A DNA stretch of 64,000 bases, from contig NZ_NRRQ01000001.1 of the NCBI RefSeq assembly GCF_016583745.1, positions 118,966-182,965 on the forward strand, read 5' to 3'. How positions within the stretch are numbered: position 1 is the stretch's first letter; each line of letters starts with the position of its first letter. Under the pieces are notes generated by a model. It had not been told where the DNA came from. It was given only the letters and a program-made list of their open reading frames with translations, and did no database searches. Of this stretch, positions 56,465 to 64,000 are shown in pieces. Source of the DNA: Chromatium okenii. GTDB taxonomy: Bacteria; Pseudomonadota; Gammaproteobacteria; Chromatiales; Chromatiaceae. Made by a program: the position numbers and the translations under genes.

Positions 56465-56701
56465 ATGCTCGGTGAATCGCACGATCTGCGCCATGAATTC
56501 CCAGATTTAGACAACAAGATCGCCGCCCTGCGCTCTGATAACGCCGAGTTTGCGCGGTTGATGGATGAGTACAACGCCCTCGATGCGCGAATCCGCGATA
56601 TTGAAGAACTCGGCACCCCGGTCGCCGATGAAACCATCGAAGACCTGAAAAAACAGCGGCTGCATCTCAAAGATGTGCTTTACGCCTTGTTACGCGCTTA
56701 G
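56465..56701 (+). CDS. YdcH-like DUF465 small protein
   Basis: A 78-residue helical protein of the DUF465/YdcH family (unknown function). The pattern HDLRHEFPDLDNKI ... FARLMDEYNALDARIRDIE ... LKKQRLHLKDVLYALL is typical. AGGAGA lies 8 bases before the ATG at 56465. It ends 18 bases before the hydrolase gene. Confidence 0.85.
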   Translation: MLGESHDLRHEFPDLDNKIAALRSDNAEFARLMDEYNALDARIRDIEELGTPVADETIEDLKKQRLHLKDVLYALLRA

Positions 56702-56719
56702 TGCCTGCTGCCACCCATC

Positions 56720-57358
56720 GTGAACCACCACATCCTGCCGGTCACCGCGTTTCAGCAAAACTGCACAGTGTTCTGGTGTGAACGCACCCGCCGGGCAGCG
56801 ATCATCGATCCCGGTGGCGAGGCAGCGCGAATTCTCGCGCTGATCGCCGATCTCAACCTGCAACCCGAACACCTGTTGCTCACACACGGACATCTCGATC
56901 ACGTTGGCGCGAGCGTGGCACTTGCCACCGCGTGGGGACTGCCGATCACCGGTCCGCACTGCGACGACGCCTTCTTGTTCCAAACCCTCACCGTGCAAAG
57001 CCAGATGTTTGGATTTCCCCCCGTCGCGGATTTCATGCCCACGCGCTGGGTGCAGCCGGGTGAGATCATCACTTTTGGCGACGAGCAGCTTGACGTACTC
57101 CACTGTCCGGGACACACGCCCGGACACGTCGTCTTCGTCAATCACGCCGCCCAACTCGCGCAGGTCGGCGACGTGTTGTTTCGCGGTGCCATCGGTCGCA
57201 CCGATTTACCGCGTGGCAATCACGCCCACTTGCTGGCTTCCATCCATCAACGCCTCCTGCCATTAGGCGACGAGATGCGTTTTATTCCCGGTCACGGCGC
57301 TCCCTCCACCATCGGCCACGAGCGCCTGACTAATCCCTTTATCATCAGCACTTCCTGA
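56720..57358 (+). CDS. Metallo-beta-lactamase-fold hydrolase (YcbL type)
   Basis: A 212-residue metallo-hydrolase of the glyoxalase II-like YcbL group. The metal motif is THGHLDHVG near residue 56, further ligands in HTPGHV near 133, GDVLFRGAIGRTDLP near 150, and FIPGHG near 190. It lacks the C-terminal substrate domain of true hydroxyacylglutathione hydrolase. The start is a GTG (56720). The stop is 10 bases before the DUF349 gene. Confidence 0.88.
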   Translation: MNHHILPVTAFQQNCTVFWCERTRRAAIIDPGGEAARILALIADLNLQPEHLLLTHGHLDHVGASVALATAWGLPITGPHCDDAFLFQTLTVQSQMFGFPPVADFMPTRWVQPGEIITFGDEQLDVLHCPGHTPGHVVFVNHAAQLAQVGDVLFRGAIGRTDLPRGNHAHLLASIHQRLLPLGDEMRFIPGHGAPSTIGHERLTNPFIISTS

Positions 57359-57368
57359 TGGAGGCGAC

Positions 57369-60221
57369 ATGCTATTTGCGCGATTCCTGAACCAACGCCC
57401 AGCGGCACCACCTTCTGCTGCTCCCGCCGCCACCGCCCCCACTCAGGACGCCCTCGCCGCGCAAGCCTGTCACCCCACGACGGAGCCGGCACTCCGCTGT
57501 GCCGCAATTGCCCAGATGGTGAATCTGGCACTGCTGCGCCAACTGGCGAGCGATCCGCAGCCCGACATCCGCGCCGCCACCGCCGCCCGTTATCGGGAAC
57601 TGCTGTGCAGCAGCGGCAATCCCGCGCTCCCCTTCACCGCCCAACTCGCCGCGCTCACCGCCAGCACTGAGCAATCCTTGCTTGATTTTGTCGCAATTAA
57701 CGCCGCTGAACCGGCGCTGCGGCTGGCAGCATTAGCGCGGGTCAGCGATCCCGCCGTATTGCTTGACTGCGCCGTCGCCGATCCCGTCGCCGCGCATCGC
57801 CGCGATGCCGTTGCCCGCTTAGACACCCGCGAAGCGTTGGAACAAGTGGTGCGGCTGATTGGCAAAAAGGACAAACACGTTTACCGCGTCGCCCGCGACA
57901 AGCTGCGACAACTGGCAGAACAGGAGGCGCAGCCCGCGCTGCTGCGGGCGCAGTGTGAAGCGTTATGCACTGCCGCCAGCCGCCTCGGTCGCAGCGGCAG
58001 CAGTCAACAGGATCAAGCGCTGCTGGCGCATTTAGATCAGCAATGGGCGGCGCTACCCGCGCCAGCTCCCGCTGATTTACACACCCGTTATCACGCCGAG
58101 CGCGAGCGTTTCCTCACCAGCAGCGCCGCGCACGCCCAAGCGCAGGCAGATCAAGTCGCCGCGCTGGAAATCCACGCTGCCGCGCACGCCGAACGGCAAG
58201 CGTTGTTGGAGATATTGGCGGCAGCGGTGCAGTTATCAGATGCCGCAGCCATTCAAGCGGAATGCGCCCGACTTGCTGCTGTATGGCAGGCATTGCCGCC
58301 CCTTGCCGCGCCAGCGCGTCATTTGGAGCAGCGTTATCAAACCCTGCACCAAACGGCGCTGGATGCCGCGCAGCAGTTGATTGCGCAGCGCGGACAGACT
58401 GAACGCTTGCAGCGGACGCTGGGGCTGGCGCAGCGCCTGCTGGATGACAGCAAACCGTTGGAACATCGCCGCACCCGCTCGCTGTTGACGCAGGGGCGCA
58501 CCCTCGCTGCCAACCAGCCGGAGACGGAGTTGGCGACGGAATTTATGGCGCTGGTAACGCGCTTGGAGGCGCGGCTGGCGCAGCAGCGTCACCACGCGGA
58601 ACAACGCTTGCGCCAGCTCCCGGCGCGAGTGGCGGAATTGGAAACGCGGCTGGCGGCGGGTGAACTGAAAAAAGCTGATCCGCTGTATCAAAGCGTGCAG
58701 GCGGGGCTGGCGCTGGTGTCTGCCAGTGAATTGCCAGCGGCGGCGGTGACGGACATCGCCCAGCGGTTGCGCTTGCTCGCACCGCAATTGCGCGAGTTGC
58801 AACAGTGGCGGCGCTGGGGCGTCGATCAGCACCGCGAGGGGTTATGCACCGACATGGAGGCGTTGTGTACCGCCGAGCTGCCGTTGGCGGCGCTGGCGGA
58901 GCAGTTGCACCTGTTGCAAAGCGATTGGAAACAAGTGGATCAAAGCGGCTCGCCGGCGAATCAGGCGCTGTGGGAGCGATTTCATGCTGCCGCTGAAACG
59001 GTTTATGCCCGTTGTCGTCCGTTTATGGCGGCGCAGGCGGTGGAGCGCGAGGCGAATCGGCTGGCACGGGAGCAGGTGTGTCAGCAGTTGGAAACGTTTT
59101 TAAGTTTGGTCGATTGGGAGCGGGTGGAGTGGAAAAAAATCCTTCGCGCTGAACGAGAAATGCGGCAGATGTGGGCGGCGCTGGGCGTGACTGAGGGGCG
59201 CTATCACAAGGCGCTGGAGCGGCGGTTTTATCAGTTGCTGCGCCAGCTTGATCGGCGTTTGGACGCCGAGCGCAAGCGGAATCAAGCGCAGAAACAGCAG
59301 TTATTGGAACAGGTGCTGGCGCTGGCGACGCTGCCGGATTTGGAGACGGCGCTGGAGCAGGTGAAGCGGTTGCAGCGTGAGTGGCATACCACTGTGCCGG
59401 GGCATCAGCGGATTGAGAACCGGCTGTGGCAGCAGTTCCGCACGGCGTGTGATGCGGTATTTGAACGGCGGTCGGCGCAGGCGCACACGGTGGCGCATGA
59501 AGTGCGGGAACAGGTGGCGGTGCGCGAGGCGCTGTGTGCGGAGGCGCAGACGTTGGCGGCAGCGACAACGCTCTCGCCGCTGCAAATCAAGGCGCAGATG
59601 CGCGAGCTTGAAGAGCGGTGGCGGCTGGCGCAGCAATTTCCGTTGGCGCGGCACTTGGCGACGGCGCTGGCGCGGCAGTGGCGCGAGGCTGGTGAGGCGG
59701 TGGCGCAGCGGTTGGCGGCGGCGGAAATGCAGCAACGACAGGCCGCAGTAGCGGTGGTGCGACAACAGGCTGCTTGCTGTGAGCAGTTGGAGCACAGCGT
59801 GCTGGGGGTGGCGACAGCGCCGGTGCTGCCGGAAGTGGCCGCGCAGCAATGGCTGGCGCTGACGGCGGAGCACGCACCGGATGCAGCGTTGGCGGCGCGG
59901 TTTGCACAAGCGTTGGCGGCGGTGGGGCAGCCGGAGCAGGTGGCGGTGTTGCACCAGCAGTTTGCGGTCAATGGGGCGCGGCGGCAGCACCTGTGTTTGC
60001 AATTAGAGATTCTCGCCGGGGTGGAATCACCGCCGGAATGGGCGCAGCAGCGGCTGGAGTTTCAGGTCGCTCGTTTGGCGGAGCGGATGGTGGGCGGTGA
60101 GGAAGATTCGTTGCAAGGCGCGACTGAGTTACTGCGTGAGTGGTATCGCTGCGGGCCGGCTCCGGCAGATGCGGCGGTGGCGGCGCGATTTGAGCGCGTG
60201 TGTCTGGCGTTGGTGCTGTGA
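57369..60221 (+). CDS. DUF349 helical repeat protein
   Basis: A 950-residue, almost wholly helical protein. The first 180 residues carry HEAT-like repeats (LRCAAIAQMVNLALLRQLASDPQPDIRAA-type). The rest is made of coiled-coil and repeated DUF349 segments of about 70 residues (for example WERFHAAAETVYARCRPF and LWQQFRTACDAVFERRSAQ), with Ala, Gln, Arg and Glu dominating. No membrane segment. DUF349 proteins are of uncertain function. GGAGG at 57360-57364 serves ATG 57369. The G+C content is higher than average, with many antisense open frames. Confidence 0.85.
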   Translation: MLFARFLNQRPAAPPSAAPAATAPTQDALAAQACHPTTEPALRCAAIAQMVNLALLRQLASDPQPDIRAATAARYRELLCSSGNPALPFTAQLAALTASTEQSLLDFVAINAAEPALRLAALARVSDPAVLLDCAVADPVAAHRRDAVARLDTREALEQVVRLIGKKDKHVYRVARDKLRQLAEQEAQPALLRAQCEALCTAASRLGRSGSSQQDQALLAHLDQQWAALPAPAPADLHTRYHAERERFLTSSAAHAQAQADQVAALEIHAAAHAERQALLEILAAAVQLSDAAAIQAECARLAAVWQALPPLAAPARHLEQRYQTLHQTALDAAQQLIAQRGQTERLQRTLGLAQRLLDDSKPLEHRRTRSLLTQGRTLAANQPETELATEFMALVTRLEARLAQQRHHAEQRLRQLPARVAELETRLAAGELKKADPLYQSVQAGLALVSASELPAAAVTDIAQRLRLLAPQLRELQQWRRWGVDQHREGLCTDMEALCTAELPLAALAEQLHLLQSDWKQVDQSGSPANQALWERFHAAAETVYARCRPFMAAQAVEREANRLAREQVCQQLETFLSLVDWERVEWKKILRAEREMRQMWAALGVTEGRYHKALERRFYQLLRQLDRRLDAERKRNQAQKQQLLEQVLALATLPDLETALEQVKRLQREWHTTVPGHQRIENRLWQQFRTACDAVFERRSAQAHTVAHEVREQVAVREALCAEAQTLAAATTLSPLQIKAQMRELEERWRLAQQFPLARHLATALARQWREAGEAVAQRLAAAEMQQRQAAVAVVRQQAACCEQLEHSVLGVATAPVLPEVAAQQWLALTAEHAPDAALAARFAQALAAVGQPEQVAVLHQQFAVNGARRQHLCLQLEILAGVESPPEWAQQRLEFQVARLAERMVGGEEDSLQGATELLREWYRCGPAPADAAVAARFERVCLALVL

Positions 60222-60235
60222 CGGGCACCGTTTCG

Positions 60236-63028
60236 ATGAATGACATCCCCCAAGATCAGGCGCTGGAGCGCGATATTCAGTTATTTACCGCGCTGCTCGG
60301 CGAGGTGCTGCGTGAGCACAGCCGCAAACGGGTGTTGGTAATTGTGGAGCGATTGCGCGATGAATTCATGCAGTTGCGTGAGCGCGATGATCCGCTGTTG
60401 CGCGAGAAATTGATGACGCGCATCCATAGCTTTGATCCGCAAACGCTGTCCGAAGTCATCCGCGCTTTCACTATTTATTTCGGGCTGGTCAACACCGCCG
60501 AGGAACTCAACGCGCATCTGGTGCGGATGGATCGCATCGCTGATGGCGAACGGCTGTGGATTGGCTCGTTTGACGACACGCTGCGCCAGCTTCAAGCCGA
60601 TGGCGTGAGCGCGGCGCAAGTGCAAACGTTGCTAGATAACCTGTTGTATTTGCCAGTTTTCACTGCGCATCCGACCGAAGCGAAACGCCGCACCATTTCC
60701 GAAACGTTTCGGCGAATTTTTCTGATTGGGCAGGATTTGCGCCGCCAGAAACTCAACGACGAGGAAATCGAGGAGAAATTGCAGGAACTGCTCACGCAGA
60801 TTCAAATCCTGTGGAAAACCGACGAGGTGCGGGTTCACAAGCCGCAGGTGATCGATGAGATTCGGCAAGGGCTGTATTTCTTCCGTGAGTCGCTGTTTGT
60901 CGCGGTGCCCAAGGTCTATCACTTTTTGGAAAAGGCGGTGCGCCGTGCCTACGGTGCCCAGCACGGCATTCGGGTGCCGAGTTTGATCCGCTTTGGTTCG
61001 TGGATTGGCGGCGACCGCGACGGCAATCCTTTTGTGACTCCAGAAACGACTGAGCTGGCGGTGCGGCTGCACAGCGAATTGGTGCTGGAGGAATATCTGG
61101 AGCGGGTGCGCAAATTACGGCGGATGTTGAGTCATTCCAGTGCGTTATGTCAGGTGTCGCCCGCGCTGCTGGATAGCTTGGATGCGGATGAAAGCTATTG
61201 GGTGGCGGAGATGGGGCAAAGTTGGCGGCGGTTTCTGCACGAGCCGTATCGCCGCAAGCTGGCGCTGATCAGTCATCGCCTCAAGGCGAATTTGGCGCGA
61301 GTGCAGGCGCGGCTGCGTCACCAAGACCCCATCGCGTTGGCGCGTGGTTATGCCAGCGATGCGGAGTTTCTGGCGGATTTGGCGCTCATCCGCGATTCGC
61401 TGATTCATCACGGCGATGCCAGCGCCGCTGCCGGGCCGTTGCAGGAGTTGATTCGGCTGGCGGAAACCTTCGGCTTTCATCTCGTCCATCTCGATTTGCG
61501 CCAAGAATCCCAGCGCCACACTGAGGCGGTGACGGAATTATTCGCCCGGCAAGCTGGCGCACCGTTTTATCAAGCCTTTACGGAAGAGCAGCGGCTGCTG
61601 GCGCTGGCGGAATCTATCGCGCATCCACATCCGTTTGTGATCGACAAGGCGACGTTGACGGCGGCGACGCGGGAAACGCTGGAAGTGTTTGAGGTGATGG
61701 CGCGGATGCGAGCGGAAATCGGCGCTCAGGTGTTCGGGCACTACGTTATTTCGATGACGCACAGCGCCAGCCATGTATTGGAGGTGATGTTGCTGGCGCG
61801 ATTGGCGGGTTTGGTCGGCAAGGATCAAAACGGCTGGTTTTGTCATCTGCACGTTTCGCCGCTGTTTGAAACCATCGACGATCTGAGCCGTATCGCGCAG
61901 GTGATGGGCACTTTATTTGCGCATCCGACCTATCGCGCTCTGCTGACTGCGTCCGGTAATCAGCAGGAAGTGATGCTGGGATATTCGGATTCGTGCAAAG
62001 ACGGCGGCATTCTCGCGTCGGGCTGGCATTTATTTAGTGCCCAAAAAAGCGTGATCGCGCTGGCGGATGAATACGGGATTGCGTGTCGGTTGTTTCACGG
62101 ACGCGGTGGCACGGTGGGGCGCGGCGGTGGCCCGACGCATGAGGCGATTTTGGCGCAGCCGCTGGACACCGTACACGGGCAAATCAAGTTCACGGAGCAG
62201 GGCGAGGTCTTGTCGTATCGCTACGCCAACCCGGAAACGGCGCGTTATGAATTGACGTTGGGAATCAGCGGTTTAATCAAAGCGAGCCGCTGTTTGATTG
62301 AGCCGCCCCGCGAGGAGCGCAACGATTATCTGGGCATCATGGATGCGCTGGCGCACGACGGTGAGGTGGCGTATCGCCAACTGATCCGCGAGACGCCGGG
62401 GCTGTTGGATTATTTCTACGATTGCACGCCGCTGGACGGAATTGCGCTGCTCAACATCGGTTCGCGCCCGTCGCATCGCAATAAAACGGATCGTTCGCTG
62501 GGTTCAATTCGGGCGATTCCGTGGGTGTTTGGCTGGGGGCAATCGCGCCACACGCTGCCGGCGTGGTTCAGCATCGGCTATGCCATTGAGCAATATCGCA
62601 ATAATGACGTGGAGCGGCTGGCGAAATTGCAGCGGATGTATCAGGAATGGCCGTATTTTCGGGCGTTGCTGTCGAATACGCAGATGTCGCTGTTTAAGGC
62701 GGAAATGCGGATTGCCCGCGAATATGTGACGTTGGCGGACAATCGTGAGCAGGCAATGGCGATTTATGAGCTGATTGCGGCGGAATATCAGCGGACGCTG
62801 ACGCAGGTGTTGCAGGTGGCGGGGCTGCATGGGTTGATGGAGGAAACGCCGGAGTTGCGTCATTCGCTGGCGCGGCGCAATCGTTATCTTGATCCGCTGA
62901 GTTATATCCAGATTGCGGTGCTAAACCGCTATCGCACGGAGCCAGAAGAAGAACAACGTGAGGAATGGCTAGACCCGCTGTTGCGTTCAATTAACGCGAT
63001 TGCGGCAGGAATGCGTAATACCGGCTGA
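60236..63028 (+). CDS. ppc: Phosphoenolpyruvate carboxylase
   Basis: PEP carboxylase (930 residues) makes oxaloacetate from PEP and bicarbonate, refilling the TCA cycle. Catalytic His is in VFTAHPTEAKRR near residue 146; GGDRDGNPFVT near 260, LGYSDSCKDGGILAS near 580, FHGRGGTVGRGGGP near 620, and the characteristic C terminus ending RNTG. ATG 60236 is chosen to give the normal N terminus; a GTG at 60200 overlaps the DUF349 gene. Confidence 0.97.
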   Translation: MNDIPQDQALERDIQLFTALLGEVLREHSRKRVLVIVERLRDEFMQLRERDDPLLREKLMTRIHSFDPQTLSEVIRAFTIYFGLVNTAEELNAHLVRMDRIADGERLWIGSFDDTLRQLQADGVSAAQVQTLLDNLLYLPVFTAHPTEAKRRTISETFRRIFLIGQDLRRQKLNDEEIEEKLQELLTQIQILWKTDEVRVHKPQVIDEIRQGLYFFRESLFVAVPKVYHFLEKAVRRAYGAQHGIRVPSLIRFGSWIGGDRDGNPFVTPETTELAVRLHSELVLEEYLERVRKLRRMLSHSSALCQVSPALLDSLDADESYWVAEMGQSWRRFLHEPYRRKLALISHRLKANLARVQARLRHQDPIALARGYASDAEFLADLALIRDSLIHHGDASAAAGPLQELIRLAETFGFHLVHLDLRQESQRHTEAVTELFARQAGAPFYQAFTEEQRLLALAESIAHPHPFVIDKATLTAATRETLEVFEVMARMRAEIGAQVFGHYVISMTHSASHVLEVMLLARLAGLVGKDQNGWFCHLHVSPLFETIDDLSRIAQVMGTLFAHPTYRALLTASGNQQEVMLGYSDSCKDGGILASGWHLFSAQKSVIALADEYGIACRLFHGRGGTVGRGGGPTHEAILAQPLDTVHGQIKFTEQGEVLSYRYANPETARYELTLGISGLIKASRCLIEPPREERNDYLGIMDALAHDGEVAYRQLIRETPGLLDYFYDCTPLDGIALLNIGSRPSHRNKTDRSLGSIRAIPWVFGWGQSRHTLPAWFSIGYAIEQYRNNDVERLAKLQRMYQEWPYFRALLSNTQMSLFKAEMRIAREYVTLADNREQAMAIYELIAAEYQRTLTQVLQVAGLHGLMEETPELRHSLARRNRYLDPLSYIQIAVLNRYRTEPEEEQREEWLDPLLRSINAIAAGMRNTG

Positions 63029-63297
63029 AGCGGCGGGTGGCGGAGCAATATCCCGCGCCAGCGCCGTGAGCATTACATCCACACTCGTTTCAATCCGCGT
63101 TTGCAGCACTTCTGGGCTGGGGCGCGGACACCCACCGATTAACAAGCCGCGCTACACATTAACCGCTACTGAATAAAAGCGTTCACGCCGCCGCAATCAT
63201 CGCGGTGGCTGGTTCATGCCAACTGACAACTGCCAACTAAATAAACCACCTGCGTTTTCACTGGCATCACTCATTCCTGATTTAAGAGGTTTTTGTC
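63029..63297. other. Intergenic region with possible gene remnant and one repeat arm
   Basis: No intact gene. On the minus strand, a codon run from about 63145 down to about 62996 stays open and resembles the end of a TetR-type regulator (PSPEVLQTRIETSVDVMLTA), but it has no start. At 63218-63239, CAACTGACAACTGCCAACT is a lone arm of repeat family B. GAGG lies before the kinase ATG. Confidence 0.4.
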
Positions 63298-63834
63298 ATG
63301 GAGTTGGAATCAACCATTCTTCAAACACCGCCGCACCCGCTCAATTTGGAACGTTTACGCGCCAGCTTGCAACCGCGTTATCAGGTCGAGTGCGAGTTGG
63401 GAGCCGGCGGCATGGGACAGGTCTTTCTCGCCACCGATACGACGTTGGAACGGCGGGTGGCGCTCAAAACGATCTTGCCGGAGTTGTGTACCGATGCGGA
63501 TTGGGTGGCGCGGTTGCAGTTGGAGGCGCAGCTCGCCGCTGGGTTGCAACATCCCAACGTGGTGCAAGTGTTTGAATTACTGACGGTGGGCGCGACACCG
63601 GTGCTGGTGATGGAATATGTGCCGGGGCAAACGTTGACCAACATGCTGGCGGACGGTTGGCTGACGGCAGAACAGCTCACGCGCTTGCTGGCGGAAGTGT
63701 GCGACGGCATCGCTTACGCCCATGCGCGAGGCGTGATTCATCGTGATCTCAAACCTGCCAACATTTTGCTGAGTCGAGACGGACAGCCGAAGGTCAGCGA
63801 TTTTGGGTTAGCGGTGCAGCATCAGGGTAAGTAA
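63298..63834 (+). CDS. Ser/Thr protein kinase, truncated after the DFG motif
   Basis: The N-terminal 178 residues of a Hanks-type Ser/Thr kinase. Present: glycine loop GAGGMGQV (about 36-42), ATP lysine Lys57 (RVALK), catalytic HRDLKPAN with Asp150, and metal-binding DFG at 168-170. The frame ends 8 residues later. The activation loop, APE motif and C-lobe helices are missing, so the product cannot be an active kinase by itself. The stop codon lies in sequence that probably belongs to the IS607-like element. The remainder of the gene may lie beyond the window. Confidence 0.85.
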   Translation: MELESTILQTPPHPLNLERLRASLQPRYQVECELGAGGMGQVFLATDTTLERRVALKTILPELCTDADWVARLQLEAQLAAGLQHPNVVQVFELLTVGATPVLVMEYVPGQTLTNMLADGWLTAEQLTRLLAEVCDGIAYAHARGVIHRDLKPANILLSRDGQPKVSDFGLAVQHQGK

Positions 63835-64000
63835 CAGCTTGCAATAATCTATACATATCTACTAAAATCTATGCTTATGGAAAAGAAATTAGTAAAGATA
63901 GGTGAAGCGGCAAAAATTTTGGGAACGTGTGTAAATACATTGCGTCGATGGGAAGCGTCGGGCGAATTAGTCCCAACGCGAAAAACGCAAGGTGGAACAC
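63828..64000 (+). mobile_element. Left end of an IS607-like element (partial)
   Basis: The sequence changes abruptly from GC-rich kinase DNA to AT-rich DNA after the GGG at 63825-63827. The first gene inside encodes a MerR-like recombinase N terminus. IS607 elements insert at GG dinucleotides without duplicating the target, consistent with this junction. The right end is outside the window. Confidence 0.65.
63871..64000 (+). CDS. tnpA: IS607-family serine recombinase, N-terminal part
   Basis: The frame starts ATG 63871 (or 63877) and runs off the window. The 43 visible residues form a MerR-type helix-turn-helix: LVKIGEAAKILGTCVNTLRR then WEASGELVPTRKTQGGT. This is the standard N terminus of IS607 TnpA, in which the serine recombinase domain follows. 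A plain MerR regulator is an alternative, but the WEASGELVPTR pattern and position at a broken gene favour the transposase. Confidence 0.78.
   Translation, partial: MLMEKKLVKIGEAAKILGTCVNTLRRWEASGELVPTRKTQGGT

Overview
The window looks like a chromosomal segment of a free-living, nitrogen-fixing gammaproteobacterium. The evidence is the gammaproteobacterial gene families and gene orders (lptD-surA-pdxA with a divergent amgK, murU, yhdP, aroK-aroB, glnS, trmO), two blocks of nif accessory genes with sigma-54/NifA control signals, and short palindromic repeats of kinds I associate with large sulfur-oxidising and polyphosphate-type gammaproteobacteria (Thiotrichales, Chromatiales, Competibacter-like). 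I cannot name the species. The window holds about 50 protein genes and two tRNAs. Coding density is high, and no untranslated stretch exceeds about 400 bases.

Layout. 0.1-2.3 kb: a DUF454 membrane protein, a CbiX-like chelatase and ribF. 2.4-4.0 kb: a solitary DNA methyltransferase that appears fused to a nuclease domain. 4.0-8.0 kb: a NifA/sigma-54-controlled operon nifB - 4Fe4S ferredoxin - 2Fe2S ferredoxin - nifQ - draG. 8.0-14.1 kb: murU, a large secreted beta-helix/DUF1566 surface protein, and an acetolactate synthase with a cysteine-bearing insert. 14.2-20.8 kb: a three-gene phosphorelay (membrane kinase, receiver, nine-module hybrid kinase). 20.9-21.1 kb: tRNA-Ala and tRNA-Glu. 21.2-32.2 kb: deaD, bioA, an MsbA-like ABC exporter, gcvPA and yhdP. 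32.6-36.4 kb: aroK-aroB, a 658-bp tandem duplication carrying a small unknown gene, and amgK. 36.5-44.6 kb: lptD-surA-pdxA, a DUF1841 gene, glnS and trmO. 44.6-50.1 kb: a complete type I restriction-modification system. 50.1-54.6 kb (minus strand): a second nif operon, a fused nifEN followed by nifX, DUF269, DUF683 and fdxB. 54.9-63.0 kb: a membrane-anchored sulfatase-modifying-factor-like protein, a YdcH-like protein, a YcbL-type hydrolase, a DUF349 protein and ppc. 63.3-64.0 kb: a Ser/Thr kinase gene cut by the left end of an IS607-like element.

The two nif blocks serve one job, building the nitrogenase iron-molybdenum cofactor. NifB makes the cluster precursor, NifEN is the scaffold on which it matures, NifX carries intermediates, NifQ supplies molybdenum and the ferredoxins supply electrons. 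DraG reactivates ADP-ribosylated NifH. The structural genes nifHDK and the partner draT are outside the window. Both blocks have a recognisable -24/-12 promoter and perfect TGT-N10-ACA NifA sites.

The most unusual signals are these: (1) two families of palindromic repeats, at least one of which has inserted in frame into conserved genes (pdxA, yhdP) and another into the signal-peptide region of surA; (2) the one-piece nifEN; (3) the methyltransferase-nuclease fusion; (4) a mosaic tandem duplication next to aroB; and (5) the kinase gene interrupted by an IS607-type element.
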